Below are positions 1-5,879 of a stretch of 13,815 bases of DNA, one piece after another. Position numbers and translations under genes: made by a program. This stretch comes from CAYUYH01 sp964449175 (GTDB taxonomy: Bacteria; Planctomycetota; Phycisphaerae; SM23-33). How positions within the stretch are numbered: position 1 is the stretch's first letter; each line of letters begins with the position of its first letter. The notes under the pieces are model-generated. The model saw only the letters and a program-made list of their open reading frames with translations, ran no database searches and was not told the origin of the DNA. The stretch lies in contig CAYUYH010000043.1 of NCBI GenBank assembly GCA_964449175.1, positions 1 to 13,815 on the forward strand, written 5' to 3'.

Positions 1-833
1 GATCTCACGTTTCTTCGGCGGCGGAGGATCAGCTTGTTGGAGGCCTTTCGCCTCCTGCGGGTCTTGCCGCCCTTGGCGAGCTTGCCCGTGGGGCTGACCG
101 GGTGCCTGCCGCCGCTTCGTCTGCCCTCGCCGCCGCCCATCGGATGGGCGACCGGGTTCATCGCCGAGCCCCGGACGTGGGGGCGTCGGCCCTTGTGGCG
201 CGTGCGCCCGGCCTTGCCCCAGCGAACCGAGGCGTGCTCGACGTTGCCGAGCTGGCCTATCGTCGCGCGGCACTTGGCGTTCACCATTCGCATCTCGCCG
301 GAAGGCAGCAGCAGGTGGGCCATCTTGCCCTCGCGACCGACCAGGCGGGCAACGCCGCCGGCCGTGCGAACCATCTTGCCGCCGCCGCCGGGCGTCATCT
401 CGATGTTGTGAACCTCCAGGCCCAGCGGAATCCTCGCCAGCGCCATGCAGTTGCCCGGGCGAGGCTCGGCGCCGTCGCCGGAGAACAGCTTGCCTCCGAC
501 CTTCAGGCCCACCGGGGCGAGGATGTAGCGCCTCTCGCCGTCTTCGTACTGCACCAGCGCGATGTTGCATGTGCGGTTGGGGTCGTACTGGATGCTCAGC
601 ACCTCGGCGGCCTGGCCGTCCTTGTCGCGCTTGAAGTCGATCACGCGATACATCCGCTTCTCGCCGCCGCCGCGATGCCGGCAGGTGATCTTCCCGCTGT
701 GGTTCCGGCCTCCGGTCTTCTTCAGCGGCCGAAGCAGCGACTTCTCCGGCGTGGTCGAGGTGGTCTCGCCTCGGCGGTTGACCGAGCTGAATCGCCTGCC
801 CGCGGATGTCTTCTTGTATACCTTGATCGCCAT
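1..833 (-). CDS. rplB: 50S ribosomal protein L2 (uL2), 3' end cut by window edge
   Basis: L2 is a primary 23S rRNA-binding protein near the peptidyl-transferase centre and supports subunit joining. The frame opens at ATG 833 (MAIKVYKKTS) and runs 277 codons to the window edge without a stop. The family is usually about 273-280 residues, so only a few residues should be missing. The N-terminal RNA-binding part covers roughly residues 40-120. The C-terminal part holds the conserved glycine loop GGGEGR (233-238) and a basic tail ending KLILRRRRNVR. The usual loop motif DHPH reads AHPM (residues 229-232): the key His is kept, but the Asp and second His are lost. The gene lies 19 bases after rplW as the last visible gene of the S10 operon. 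Only a weak GAG precedes the start, so translation may be coupled to rplW. Identity is certain; the exact C-terminus is not visible. Confidence 0.97.
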   Translation of the reverse strand, partial: MAIKVYKKTSAGRRFSSVNRRGETTSTTPEKSLLRPLKKTGGRNHSGKITCRHRGGGEKRMYRVIDFKRDKDGQAAEVLSIQYDPNRTCNIALVQYEDGERRYILAPVGLKVGGKLFSGDGAEPRPGNCMALARIPLGLEVHNIEMTPGGGGKMVRTAGGVARLVGREGKMAHLLLPSGEMRMVNAKCRATIGQLGNVEHASVRWGKAGRTRHKGRRPHVRGSAMNPVAHPMGGGEGRRSGGRHPVSPTGKLAKGGKTRRRRKASNKLILRRRRNVR

Positions 834-852
834 TGCTTACTCAAACGACTCG

Positions 853-1137
853 CTAGAACAGGTCTATGTGGTATTCGTCGTGCAGCACGACGACGGCCTT
901 CTTCCAATGGCGCGTCGTGCCGTATTGCATGCGTGTCCGCCTGGGCTTGCCCTTGCGGTTGGCCGTGCGAACTCTCAGGACCTTCACGTTGTATATCTTC
1001 TCCACCGCCTGCTTGATCTGGGCCTTGTTGGCCTCTGCGGCGACCTCAAACGCATAGGCGTTTCGCGTCTGGCTCTGGTGCGTGCCCTTCTCGGTCACCA
1101 GGGGGCGAATGACCACGTTGTAGATCTCGTTCTTCAC
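853..1137 (-). CDS. rplW: 50S ribosomal protein L23 (uL23)
   Basis: L23 binds 23S rRNA beside the peptide exit tunnel and is the docking site for trigger factor and SRP. The 94-residue protein starts V-K-N-E-I-Y from a GTG codon and ends HIDLF. The surface motif VTEK places Glu16 where E. coli L23 has its trigger-factor-contact Glu18. The length fits the family. I chose GTG 1137 because a strong Shine-Dalgarno, GGGAGG, lies seven bases upstream and because the protein then begins as the family does. A longer in-frame start at 1311 would add 58 arginine-rich residues unlike L23. The GTG overlaps the rplD stop as GTGA, a four-base overlap that implies translational coupling. Identity is certain and the start is well supported. 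Confidence 0.97.
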   Translation of the reverse strand: MKNEIYNVVIRPLVTEKGTHQSQTRNAYAFEVAAEANKAQIKQAVEKIYNVKVLRVRTANRKGKPRRTRMQYGTTRHWKKAVVVLHDEYHIDLF

Positions 1138-1763
1138 GCCTTGGCCTCCCGGGCGGTCAAGACCCTCATCGCGTCGGTCGTGACGAGCATCTTCTGCCGC
1201 GTGGCGACGTCGAAGGCGTTCAGCTCGTCGGCGGTGCGGACCGCGAGGTTCGCGATGTTCCGCGAGCTGAGATAGACGTTGCGGTCTCGCTCGGCCAGCG
1301 TAAGCAGACACGACCGGCTGATGTTCAGCTTGGCCAGAACGCCGGCCATCTTTGCGGTCTTCGGCTCGTCGGCTGACAGACCCTGCACGAGCATCAGGTC
1401 GTTGCCGATGAGCTTGGCGAGGATGGCTGAGTTCAGCGCCGCCTTGCGCATCTTCTTGGGCATCTTCTTGCGGAAGTCGCGCTGCTTCTTGGCGAAGGCG
1501 ACCCCGCCGCCTCTCATCACGTTCGTACGGATGTTGCCGCGGCGCGCGTTGCCGCTGCCTTTCTGACGGAAGAGCTTCCTGGTGGAGCCCTCGACCTGGC
1601 CTCGGCCCTTGGTGGCGGCCGTGCCCTGCCGCTTGTTGGCGTGGTAGGCGACCACCGCCTGCTTCAGCAGCGAGATGTTCACCCGCTTGCCAAACAGGGT
1701 CTCGTCGACATCCATCGTGTCGACCTGCTTGCCGGCGGTGTCATATACTGGCACTTTGAACAT
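1134..1763 (-). CDS. rplD: 50S ribosomal protein L4 (uL4)
   Basis: L4 is an early-assembly 23S rRNA-binding protein whose extended loop lines the exit tunnel. In E. coli it also represses the S10 operon. The product is 209 residues, a normal length. The long tunnel loop covers about residues 45-100 and contains RQKGSG (66-71), the region where macrolide-resistance changes occur in E. coli (Lys63, here Lys68), then MRGGGVAF (83-90). The usual RQKGTGRAR reads RQKGSGNAR, a small variation. The start ATG lies six bases after the rplC stop, with AGGGA about nine bases upstream inside the end of rplC. The stop overlaps the rplW start. I cannot tell whether L4 regulates this operon: the predicted leader before rpsJ is short, about 57 bases. 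Confidence 0.97.
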   Translation of the reverse strand: MFKVPVYDTAGKQVDTMDVDETLFGKRVNISLLKQAVVAYHANKRQGTAATKGRGQVEGSTRKLFRQKGSGNARRGNIRTNVMRGGGVAFAKKQRDFRKKMPKKMRKAALNSAILAKLIGNDLMLVQGLSADEPKTAKMAGVLAKLNISRSCLLTLAERDRNVYLSSRNIANLAVRTADELNAFDVATRQKMLVTTDAMRVLTAREAKA

Positions 1764-1769
1764 GACCGA

Positions 1770-2444
1770 CTATCCCTGCTTGCCGGGCCTGTTGGCCTTG
1801 GCCGTCTTGCTGGCGCGAACGAGAACAGCCCCCCCGTTGGCGCCGGGCACGGAGCCCTTGATTAACAGGAGGTTGTTTTCCTTGTCTATCCCGACCAGCG
1901 CGTGGTTCCTGCTGGTGCAGCGGGCGTTGCCCATTTGCCCGGCCATGCGCTTGCCCTTCTTGATGTCGCCGGCCCAGCCGCGGTTGGAGCCGTGGGCGCC
2001 GATCGACCCAGAGGCGCGGTGCTTTCGCTCGGTGCCGTGCGAGGCGGGCATACCCTTGAAGTGGTGTCTCTTCATGACCCCCGCGAACCCCTTGCCCTTC
2101 GTCGTGCCGATCACATCGACGGCCGCGACGCCCTCGAATGTCTCCACGGTCAGCGTCTGACCTGGCTGGACGCCGTCGGCCGGGGCAGGGAGGCGGACCT
2201 CGCGTACAAACCTCTTCGGCGAGCTGCCGGCCTTGGCGGCGTGGCCGATCTGCGGCTTGGCGGCACGGTGCGGCTTGGCGTCTTCCAGGCCGAGCTGGAC
2301 GGCGTTGTAACCGTCGGTCTCGACGGTCTTGACCTGGAGGACGCTACACGGCCCGGCCTCGACAACGGTCACCGGCTGGACCACGCCGTCTTCGTCGTAG
2401 ACCTGCGTCATGCCGATCTTTTTGCCCAACAATGCCGACAGCAT
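1770..2444 (-). CDS. rplC: 50S ribosomal protein L3 (uL3)
   Basis: L3 is an assembly-initiating 23S rRNA-binding protein whose central loop reaches toward the peptidyl-transferase centre. The 224-residue product opens MLSALLGKKIGMTQVYDEDG. It has the family signature GTTKGKGFAGVMKRHHF (113-129) and the core motifs KRMAGQMGN (165-173) and NNLLLIKGSVPG. The central loop after GSIG is four residues longer than in E. coli L3 (17 against 13 residues before MAG). It lacks the Gln that PrmB methylates in E. coli (Gln150). The start ATG lies ten bases after the rpsJ stop, with AGGA eight bases upstream. It is the second gene of the S10 operon. Identity is certain. Confidence 0.97.
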   Translation of the reverse strand: MLSALLGKKIGMTQVYDEDGVVQPVTVVEAGPCSVLQVKTVETDGYNAVQLGLEDAKPHRAAKPQIGHAAKAGSSPKRFVREVRLPAPADGVQPGQTLTVETFEGVAAVDVIGTTKGKGFAGVMKRHHFKGMPASHGTERKHRASGSIGAHGSNRGWAGDIKKGKRMAGQMGNARCTSRNHALVGIDKENNLLLIKGSVPGANGGAVLVRASKTAKANRPGKQG

Positions 2445-2454
2445 CGCTCAGATC

Positions 2455-2763
2455 CTATGCCTTTATCTTGATGAACACGCCGGCCGGCACCACCAGGCGG
2501 TTGAGCGCCTCGACTGTCCGGACGGTAGGCTCATAGATGTCGATTATCCGCTTGTGCGTTCGCATCTCGAACTGCTCTCGCGACTTCTTGTCCACGTGCG
2601 GGCTGCGGAGCACCGTGTACCGCTCTATTCGAGTCGGCAGCGGGACCGGGCCGCGGACCCTTGCGCCCGTCCTCTGGGCATGGTCCACGATCTCCTTCGC
2701 CGACGCGTCGAGCGCCCGGTGATCGTATGCTTCCATACGTATGCGTATCTTGTCTTGTGTCAT
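2455..2763 (-). CDS. rpsJ: 30S ribosomal protein S10 (uS10), first gene of the S10 operon
   Basis: S10 sits in the head of the 30S subunit and, in E. coli, also forms the NusB-S10 antitermination complex. From ATG 2763 the product is 102 residues (MTQDKIRIRMEAYDHRALD), matching the family length. The protruding loop covers about residues 35-60 (GPVPLPTRIERYTVLRSPHV), and the family block FEMRTHKRIIDI follows. The frame stays open to an ATG at 2823. I reject that start because GGAG lies nine bases before 2763, because family length agrees, and because the upstream promoter-like element would start transcription at about 2820. The gene normally follows tuf; here it follows fusA directly after a 132-base spacer. 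Confidence 0.97.
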   Translation of the reverse strand: MTQDKIRIRMEAYDHRALDASAKEIVDHAQRTGARVRGPVPLPTRIERYTVLRSPHVDKKSREQFEMRTHKRIIDIYEPTVRTVEALNRLVVPAGVFIKIKA

Positions 2764-2895
2764 GGAGTTATTCTCCGCGACTGCCTGATTGGACATGTAC
2801 GCTCGCGCAACAGGCAGAGTCACACAAGGATACTGACCGCTCGCTCGGTGTCAATTCTTTTGCGTGCACTTTTTTCATTTCCTGGCCAGGGCTTA
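2764..2895 (-). other. fusA-rpsJ spacer where tuf is normally found
   Basis: This 132-base non-coding spacer separates the fusA stop from the rpsJ start. In most bacteria with this gene order tuf (EF-Tu) lies here. No EF-Tu remnant can be read in any frame, and no tRNA is visible. The spacer holds a promoter-like element (2827-2854), an A-rich stretch upstream of it, and the rpsJ ribosome binding site GGAG. Confidence 0.85.
2827..2854 (-). promoter_or_regulatory. Predicted sigma-70-type promoter of the S10 operon
   Basis: On the minus strand a perfect -35 box TTGACA (2854-2849) is separated by 16 bases from TATCCT (2832-2827), which matches four of six bases of the -10 consensus. An A-rich run (AAAAAAGTGCACGCAAAAGAA) lies just upstream and could act as an UP-like element. 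Transcription would start near 2820, giving a leader of about 57 bases before rpsJ. The -35 region shares AATTGACACCG with the element upstream of rpsL. A short dyad, ACCG/CGGT, lies in the spacer. The boxes are seen directly; promoter activity is inferred. Confidence 0.65.
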
Positions 2896-4974
2896 TCAAA
2901 CATACCTTAGCACGGCCTCGGCCACGTGGGCCGGGGCCCGGGCGTAGGAGTGCGGCTCCATCGTGCTGGTGCCTCTGCCCTGGGTCAGCGACCGCAGTTT
3001 GGTGGCATAGCCGAACATTTCCGACAGCGGCACGTGGGCGTGGAGTATCCGGTACTGCCCTCGCTGTTCCATGTCCTTGATCTCGGCCCGGCGGGCGTTC
3101 AGGTCGCCCGTGACCGAGCCGATGTACTCCTCCGGCGTGGTCACCTGGAGGAGCATGATGGGCTCGAGGAACACGGCGCCGGCCTTGTTGGCGGCCTCGT
3201 TGAACGCCAGCACGGCCGCCTGGTGGAAGGCGATGTCCGAGCTGTCCACCGGGTGGTGTTTTCCGTCGAGCAGCACGGCCTTGACGTTGAGCATGGGGTA
3301 GCCCGCCAGCGGGCCGGCGCCGGCGGCGTCGCGCACGCCATGCTCCACCGAGCGGATGAACTCCTTGGGGATCACGCCGCCCTTGGTCTGGTCCTCGAAG
3401 GCGATGGACGGCTCCCCAGGAGGCGGGGTGAAGGGCTGGACCCTCAGCACGACCACGCCGTACTGGCCCCTGCCACCGGTCTGGCGGATGAATCGGCCCT
3501 CGGTCACAGCCGCCGTGGTGACGGTCTCCTTGTAGGCCACCGAGGGCTTGCCGACATGCACGTCCACCTTCATGTCGCGCACGAGCTTGTTGCGGAGAAT
3601 CTCCAGGTGCAGCTCGCCCATGCCGGAGATGACGGTCTGGCCGGTTTCGCTGTCGTAGCTGTAGCGGAAGCTGGGGTCCTCGCGGCGAAGTATGTTGAGG
3701 CAATCGACCAGCCTTTGCTTGTCGGCGTTGGTTCTCGGCTCGATCGACATGGCGATGACAGGATCGGGGAACTCCAGCCTCTCCAGCACGATCGGATGCC
3801 GCGTGTCGCAGAGCGTATCGCCGGTCAGGCTGTGCCTGAGCCCCACGACCGCCACGATCTCGCCGGCCGATGCCTCGTCGCGGCGGATGCGCTTGTTGGC
3901 GTGCATCTCCCAGATGCGGGCGATGTTCTCCTTCTTGTCCTGCGTGGCGTTCAGCACGCGGGTATTGCCCTTCACCGTTCCGCTGTAGACCCGCAGGAAG
4001 CTCAGGTCCCCGTGCTCGTCGGACGCGATCTTGAACACCATCGCGCAGAACGGCTCATCGGCTGAGGGGCGCCTCTCCTCGATGCGGTCGCTGCTCATGT
4101 CCTTGTGCCCCCGGACGGGCGGGCGGTCCAGCGGCGACGGCAGGTAGTCGACCACGGCGTCCAGCAGCGGGCGGGTGCCCATGTGCTTCAGGGCCGAGCC
4201 GCAAAGCACGGGGTGGATCGCACCGGCCAGAGTGCCGCGGCGCACCGCGGCGACGATGTCCGACTCGGTGATGCCAGGCTCGTCGTGGATGTACTTGTCC
4301 ATGAGAGCGTCATCGTGCTCGGCGGCCTTCTCGATCAGCTCGTGTCGGTGCAGCTCGGCGATCTCGTGGTACTCGGCCGGGATGTCCTCCACTCGCAGCT
4401 TGGTGGCCACGTCGGCCGCGTCGTAGAAGCAGGCCTTGCGGCGGACCAGGTCGATCTGGCCGGCGAACGTCTCGGCGCTGCCCATCGGAAGCTGGAGCAC
4501 GACCGGGTTGGCGTGCAGGCGGGAGGCGATCTCGCGGACGACCATCTCGAAGTCGGCGCCCAGCCGGTCGAGCTTGTTGATGAAGCACAGCCTGGGCACG
4601 CCGTAGCGGTCGGCCTGGCGCCAGACGGTCTCGCTCTGGGCCTCCACGCCCCCCACGCCGCAGAACACGGCCACCGCCCCGTCCAGCACGCGCAGCGAGC
4701 GCTCCACCTCGATGGTGAAGTCCACGTGGCCGGGGGTGTCGATCAGGTTGACTGCGCAGTTTCGCCACTTCAGCGTGGTGGCGGCTGAGGTTATGGTGAT
4801 GCCGCGCTGCTGCTCCTCGACAAGATAGTCCATGACGGCCGTGCCGTCGTGGACCTCACCGATCTTGTACGTCCGCCCGGCGAAGTAGAGTATCCGCTCG
4901 GTGACGGTCGTCTTGCCGGCATCGATGTGCGCCATGATGCCGATGTTCCGCACTCTGTTCAGGTCAGCAGCCAT
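2896..4974 (-). CDS. fusA: Elongation factor G, translocation GTPase
   Basis: EF-G is the cytosolic GTPase that moves tRNA and mRNA through the ribosome and works with RRF in recycling. The 692-residue protein has all five G motifs: AHIDAGKTT (15-23), RGITITSAATT (57-67), DTPGH (79-83), NKLD (133-136) and GSAL (259-262). Domain II follows from about residue 305. Domain III includes ISGMGELHLEI (449-459). Domain IV includes GGRGQYG (500-506) and the tip HHPVDSS (573-579), which keeps the family His (574) but has Pro for the usual Asp. Domain V follows. The wording INKLDRLGADF and CGSALKHMG recalls spd- and mitochondrial-type EF-G rather than canonical NKMDR and GSAFKNKG. The start fits the family N-terminus (MAADLNRVRNIGIMAHIDAG), but no clear Shine-Dalgarno precedes it. 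A 380-base structured leader lies upstream. Function is certain; subfamily is inferred. Confidence 0.95.
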   Translation of the reverse strand: MAADLNRVRNIGIMAHIDAGKTTVTERILYFAGRTYKIGEVHDGTAVMDYLVEEQQRGITITSAATTLKWRNCAVNLIDTPGHVDFTIEVERSLRVLDGAVAVFCGVGGVEAQSETVWRQADRYGVPRLCFINKLDRLGADFEMVVREIASRLHANPVVLQLPMGSAETFAGQIDLVRRKACFYDAADVATKLRVEDIPAEYHEIAELHRHELIEKAAEHDDALMDKYIHDEPGITESDIVAAVRRGTLAGAIHPVLCGSALKHMGTRPLLDAVVDYLPSPLDRPPVRGHKDMSSDRIEERRPSADEPFCAMVFKIASDEHGDLSFLRVYSGTVKGNTRVLNATQDKKENIARIWEMHANKRIRRDEASAGEIVAVVGLRHSLTGDTLCDTRHPIVLERLEFPDPVIAMSIEPRTNADKQRLVDCLNILRREDPSFRYSYDSETGQTVISGMGELHLEILRNKLVRDMKVDVHVGKPSVAYKETVTTAAVTEGRFIRQTGGRGQYGVVVLRVQPFTPPPGEPSIAFEDQTKGGVIPKEFIRSVEHGVRDAAGAGPLAGYPMLNVKAVLLDGKHHPVDSSDIAFHQAAVLAFNEAANKAGAVFLEPIMLLQVTTPEEYIGSVTGDLNARRAEIKDMEQRGQYRILHAHVPLSEMFGYATKLRSLTQGRGTSTMEPHSYARAPAHVAEAVLRYV

Positions 4975-5072
4975 CGCTAGTTACACTCGTATCGCACGGC
5001 GTCGCGCTCGCGGGCGCAGCGGAGCTGCACTTGTCGCATCGACGCGATTCGATAGGGTTGGCGGTATCCTAG

Positions 5073-5090
5073 GCCTGCCGTCTGGCAGGC
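5073..5090 (-). repeat. Perfect hairpin, 7-bp stem, 4-nt loop
   Basis: On the minus strand GCCTGCC-AGAC-GGCAGGC forms a perfect seven-base-pair GC-rich stem. It lies about 100 bases before the fusA start. The bases after it (CTAGGATACC) are not T-rich, so a Rho-independent terminator is unlikely. Its arms share the GGCAGG/CCTGCC core with the palindrome at 5246-5264. Confidence 0.7.
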
Positions 5091-5106
5091 TCACCGGCCT
5101 TGGGGC

Positions 5107-5146
5107 CCGGGGCATCATGTCGCCCCGGCCTATTGGTGCAGGCCGG
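5107..5146 (-). repeat. Two overlapping, competing hairpins
   Basis: Arms 5107-5113 and 5122-5128 (CCGGGGC/GCCCCGG, 8-base loop) form one perfect stem. Arms 5125-5131 and 5140-5146 (CCGGCCT/AGGCCGG, 8-base loop) form another. They share bases 5125-5128, so the full stems cannot form together. Such mutually exclusive folds are typical of attenuators, but GC-rich DNA produces them by chance too. Confidence 0.6.
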
Positions 5147-5173
5147 CCCGGTTGTGTTATCTCAAGCGGCCAC

Positions 5174-5189
5174 CGCGCCGCGGGGCGCG
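5174..5189 (-). repeat. Perfect hairpin, 6-bp stem, 4-nt loop
   Basis: Arms 5174-5179 and 5184-5189 (CGCGCC/GGCGCG) enclose a four-base loop. It is the central inverted repeat of the rpsG-fusA spacer. It is pure G/C and short enough that chance is a real alternative. Confidence 0.5.
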
Positions 5190-5204
5190 ACGGCCTTCTC
5201 TGAG

Positions 5205-5230
5205 CCCCGGCCCGTCCTGTCAGACCGGGG
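5205..5230 (-). repeat. Inverted repeat, 6-bp arms, 14-nt loop
   Basis: Arms 5205-5210 (CCCCGG) and 5225-5230 (CCGGGG) are perfectly complementary around a 14-base loop in the rpsG-fusA spacer. It is one of a series of six. Alone it would not be notable. Confidence 0.45.
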
Positions 5231-5245
5231 TCGCCCGCTCCTTGC

Positions 5246-5264
5246 CGGCAGGTCCGACCTGCCG
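5246..5264 (-). repeat. Near-perfect palindrome, 9-base arms around one base
   Basis: CGGCAGGTC (5246-5254) and GACCTGCCG (5256-5264) are perfect reverse complements around a single central base. As RNA it would fold with a stem of about seven or eight pairs and a tight loop. As DNA it resembles a protein-binding operator or a REP-like palindrome. It is the strongest inverted repeat in the window and lies about 90 bases after the rpsG stop. Confidence 0.7.
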
Positions 5265-5354
5265 CGGCAGCCTATGCGGACGATTCGATCAACACCGCTT
5301 ATCTAGGCCTTTGAGGTGGGCTTGTAGATACGCAAATGTTGCTATCGACCACGC

Positions 5355-5831
5355 TTACCAGGCGAAGTGCGCGAAGGCCTTGTTGGCCTCGGCCATGCGG
5401 TGGATGTTCTCGCGCGTCTGCATGGCGGCGCCTTCACCCTTGTATGCACTCATCAACTCGTTGGCCAGCCTCTCTGCCGTCGGCCGGCCCTTGCCCCCGC
5501 GCACGGCGTCGCGAATCCACCGGATCGCCAACGACAGCTGCCTCTTGCCGCTGACCTGCATGGGCACCTGATAGTTGGCGCCTCCCACCCGCTTGGATCG
5601 CACCTGGATCATCGGCTTGACGTTCTGCACCGCCTTTTCGAAAACCTCGATCGGCGGGGCGTCCTTCATCCGCTTGGCGATGATGTCCATCGCATCATAG
5701 AACACGCGGGACGCGACGGACTTCTTGCCGTCCAGCATGAAGCTGTTGATGAACTTGCTGACCAGCTTGCTGTTGTATCGCGGGTCCGGGGCAAGCTTCT
5801 CAGTCGAAACCGTGAACCTCTTGTATGCCAT
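5355..5831 (-). CDS. rpsG: 30S ribosomal protein S7 (uS7)
   Basis: S7 nucleates assembly of the 30S head, binding the 16S rRNA 3' major domain near the E site. In E. coli it is also the str-operon repressor. The 158-residue product matches the family: FINSFMLDGKKSVASRVFYDAMD near residues 27-49, the basic block QVRSKRVGGANYQVP near 76-90, and the conserved end MAEANKAFAHFAW. The ATG at 5831 is preceded by AGAGG four bases upstream. The gene lies 48 bases after rpsL in the expected str order. That short GC-rich spacer carries two direct copies of GCCCGCG; I cannot recognise an S7-binding fold in it. Identity is certain. Confidence 0.97.
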   Translation of the reverse strand: MAYKRFTVSTEKLAPDPRYNSKLVSKFINSFMLDGKKSVASRVFYDAMDIIAKRMKDAPPIEVFEKAVQNVKPMIQVRSKRVGGANYQVPMQVSGKRQLSLAIRWIRDAVRGGKGRPTAERLANELMSAYKGEGAAMQTRENIHRMAEANKAFAHFAW

Positions 5832-5879
5832 AATGCCTCTTTTTGCGCGGGCTTCTCGTCGCGGGCGGCGGCGGCCCGG

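Larger units (their letters stand above)
4975..5354 (-). other. 380-base non-coding leader/spacer between rpsG and fusA, rich in inverted repeats
   Basis: No convincing gene lies here, yet rpsG and fusA are usually close together. I find six perfect inverted repeats: 5246-5264, 5205-5230, 5174-5189, 5122-5146, 5107-5128 and 5073-5090. Arms are 6-9 bases. None is followed by a T-run on the minus strand, so none is a classical intrinsic terminator. I see no good promoter. The region could be a folded mRNA leader for fusA, an RNA-processing region, or a place where palindromic repeats have accumulated. A 45-codon minus-strand frame (5118-4981) ends six bases before the fusA start, but it is rich in Arg and Pro and unconvincing. 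Confidence 0.8.

Noticed and set aside
102..1016. A 304-codon plus-strand open frame opposite rplB and rplW
   Set aside because: It is antisense to two conserved ribosomal protein genes, crosses their boundary, and has no recognisable content.
1138..1311. An in-frame upstream ATG adding 58 residues to L23
   Set aside because: The added part is the shifted frame of rplD, is very rich in arginine, and does not match L23. The GTG at 1137 has a strong ribosome binding site.
2764..2823. An in-frame upstream ATG adding 20 residues to S10
   Set aside because: It lies at about the predicted transcription start, has no Shine-Dalgarno, and makes S10 longer than the family.
2881..2890. CCTGGCCAGG palindrome just after the fusA stop as a terminator
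   Set aside because: It has no loop, only five pairs, and is followed on the minus strand by an A-rich run rather than a T-run.
2926..4065. A 379-codon plus-strand open frame opposite fusA
   Set aside because: It mirrors EF-G coding sequence, its composition is an artefact of high GC third positions, and it shows no domain.
4981..5118. A 45-codon minus-strand frame ending six bases before fusA, a possible leader peptide
   Set aside because: It is rich in Arg and Pro as expected of random GC-rich sequence, has no clear ribosome binding site, and shows no run of regulatory codons. Conservation in relatives would be needed to revive it.
4975..5354. A tRNA or other classical RNA gene in the rpsG-fusA spacer
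   Set aside because: No cloverleaf, T-loop GTTCRA-like motif or CCA end can be found on either strand; the stems are simple separate hairpins.
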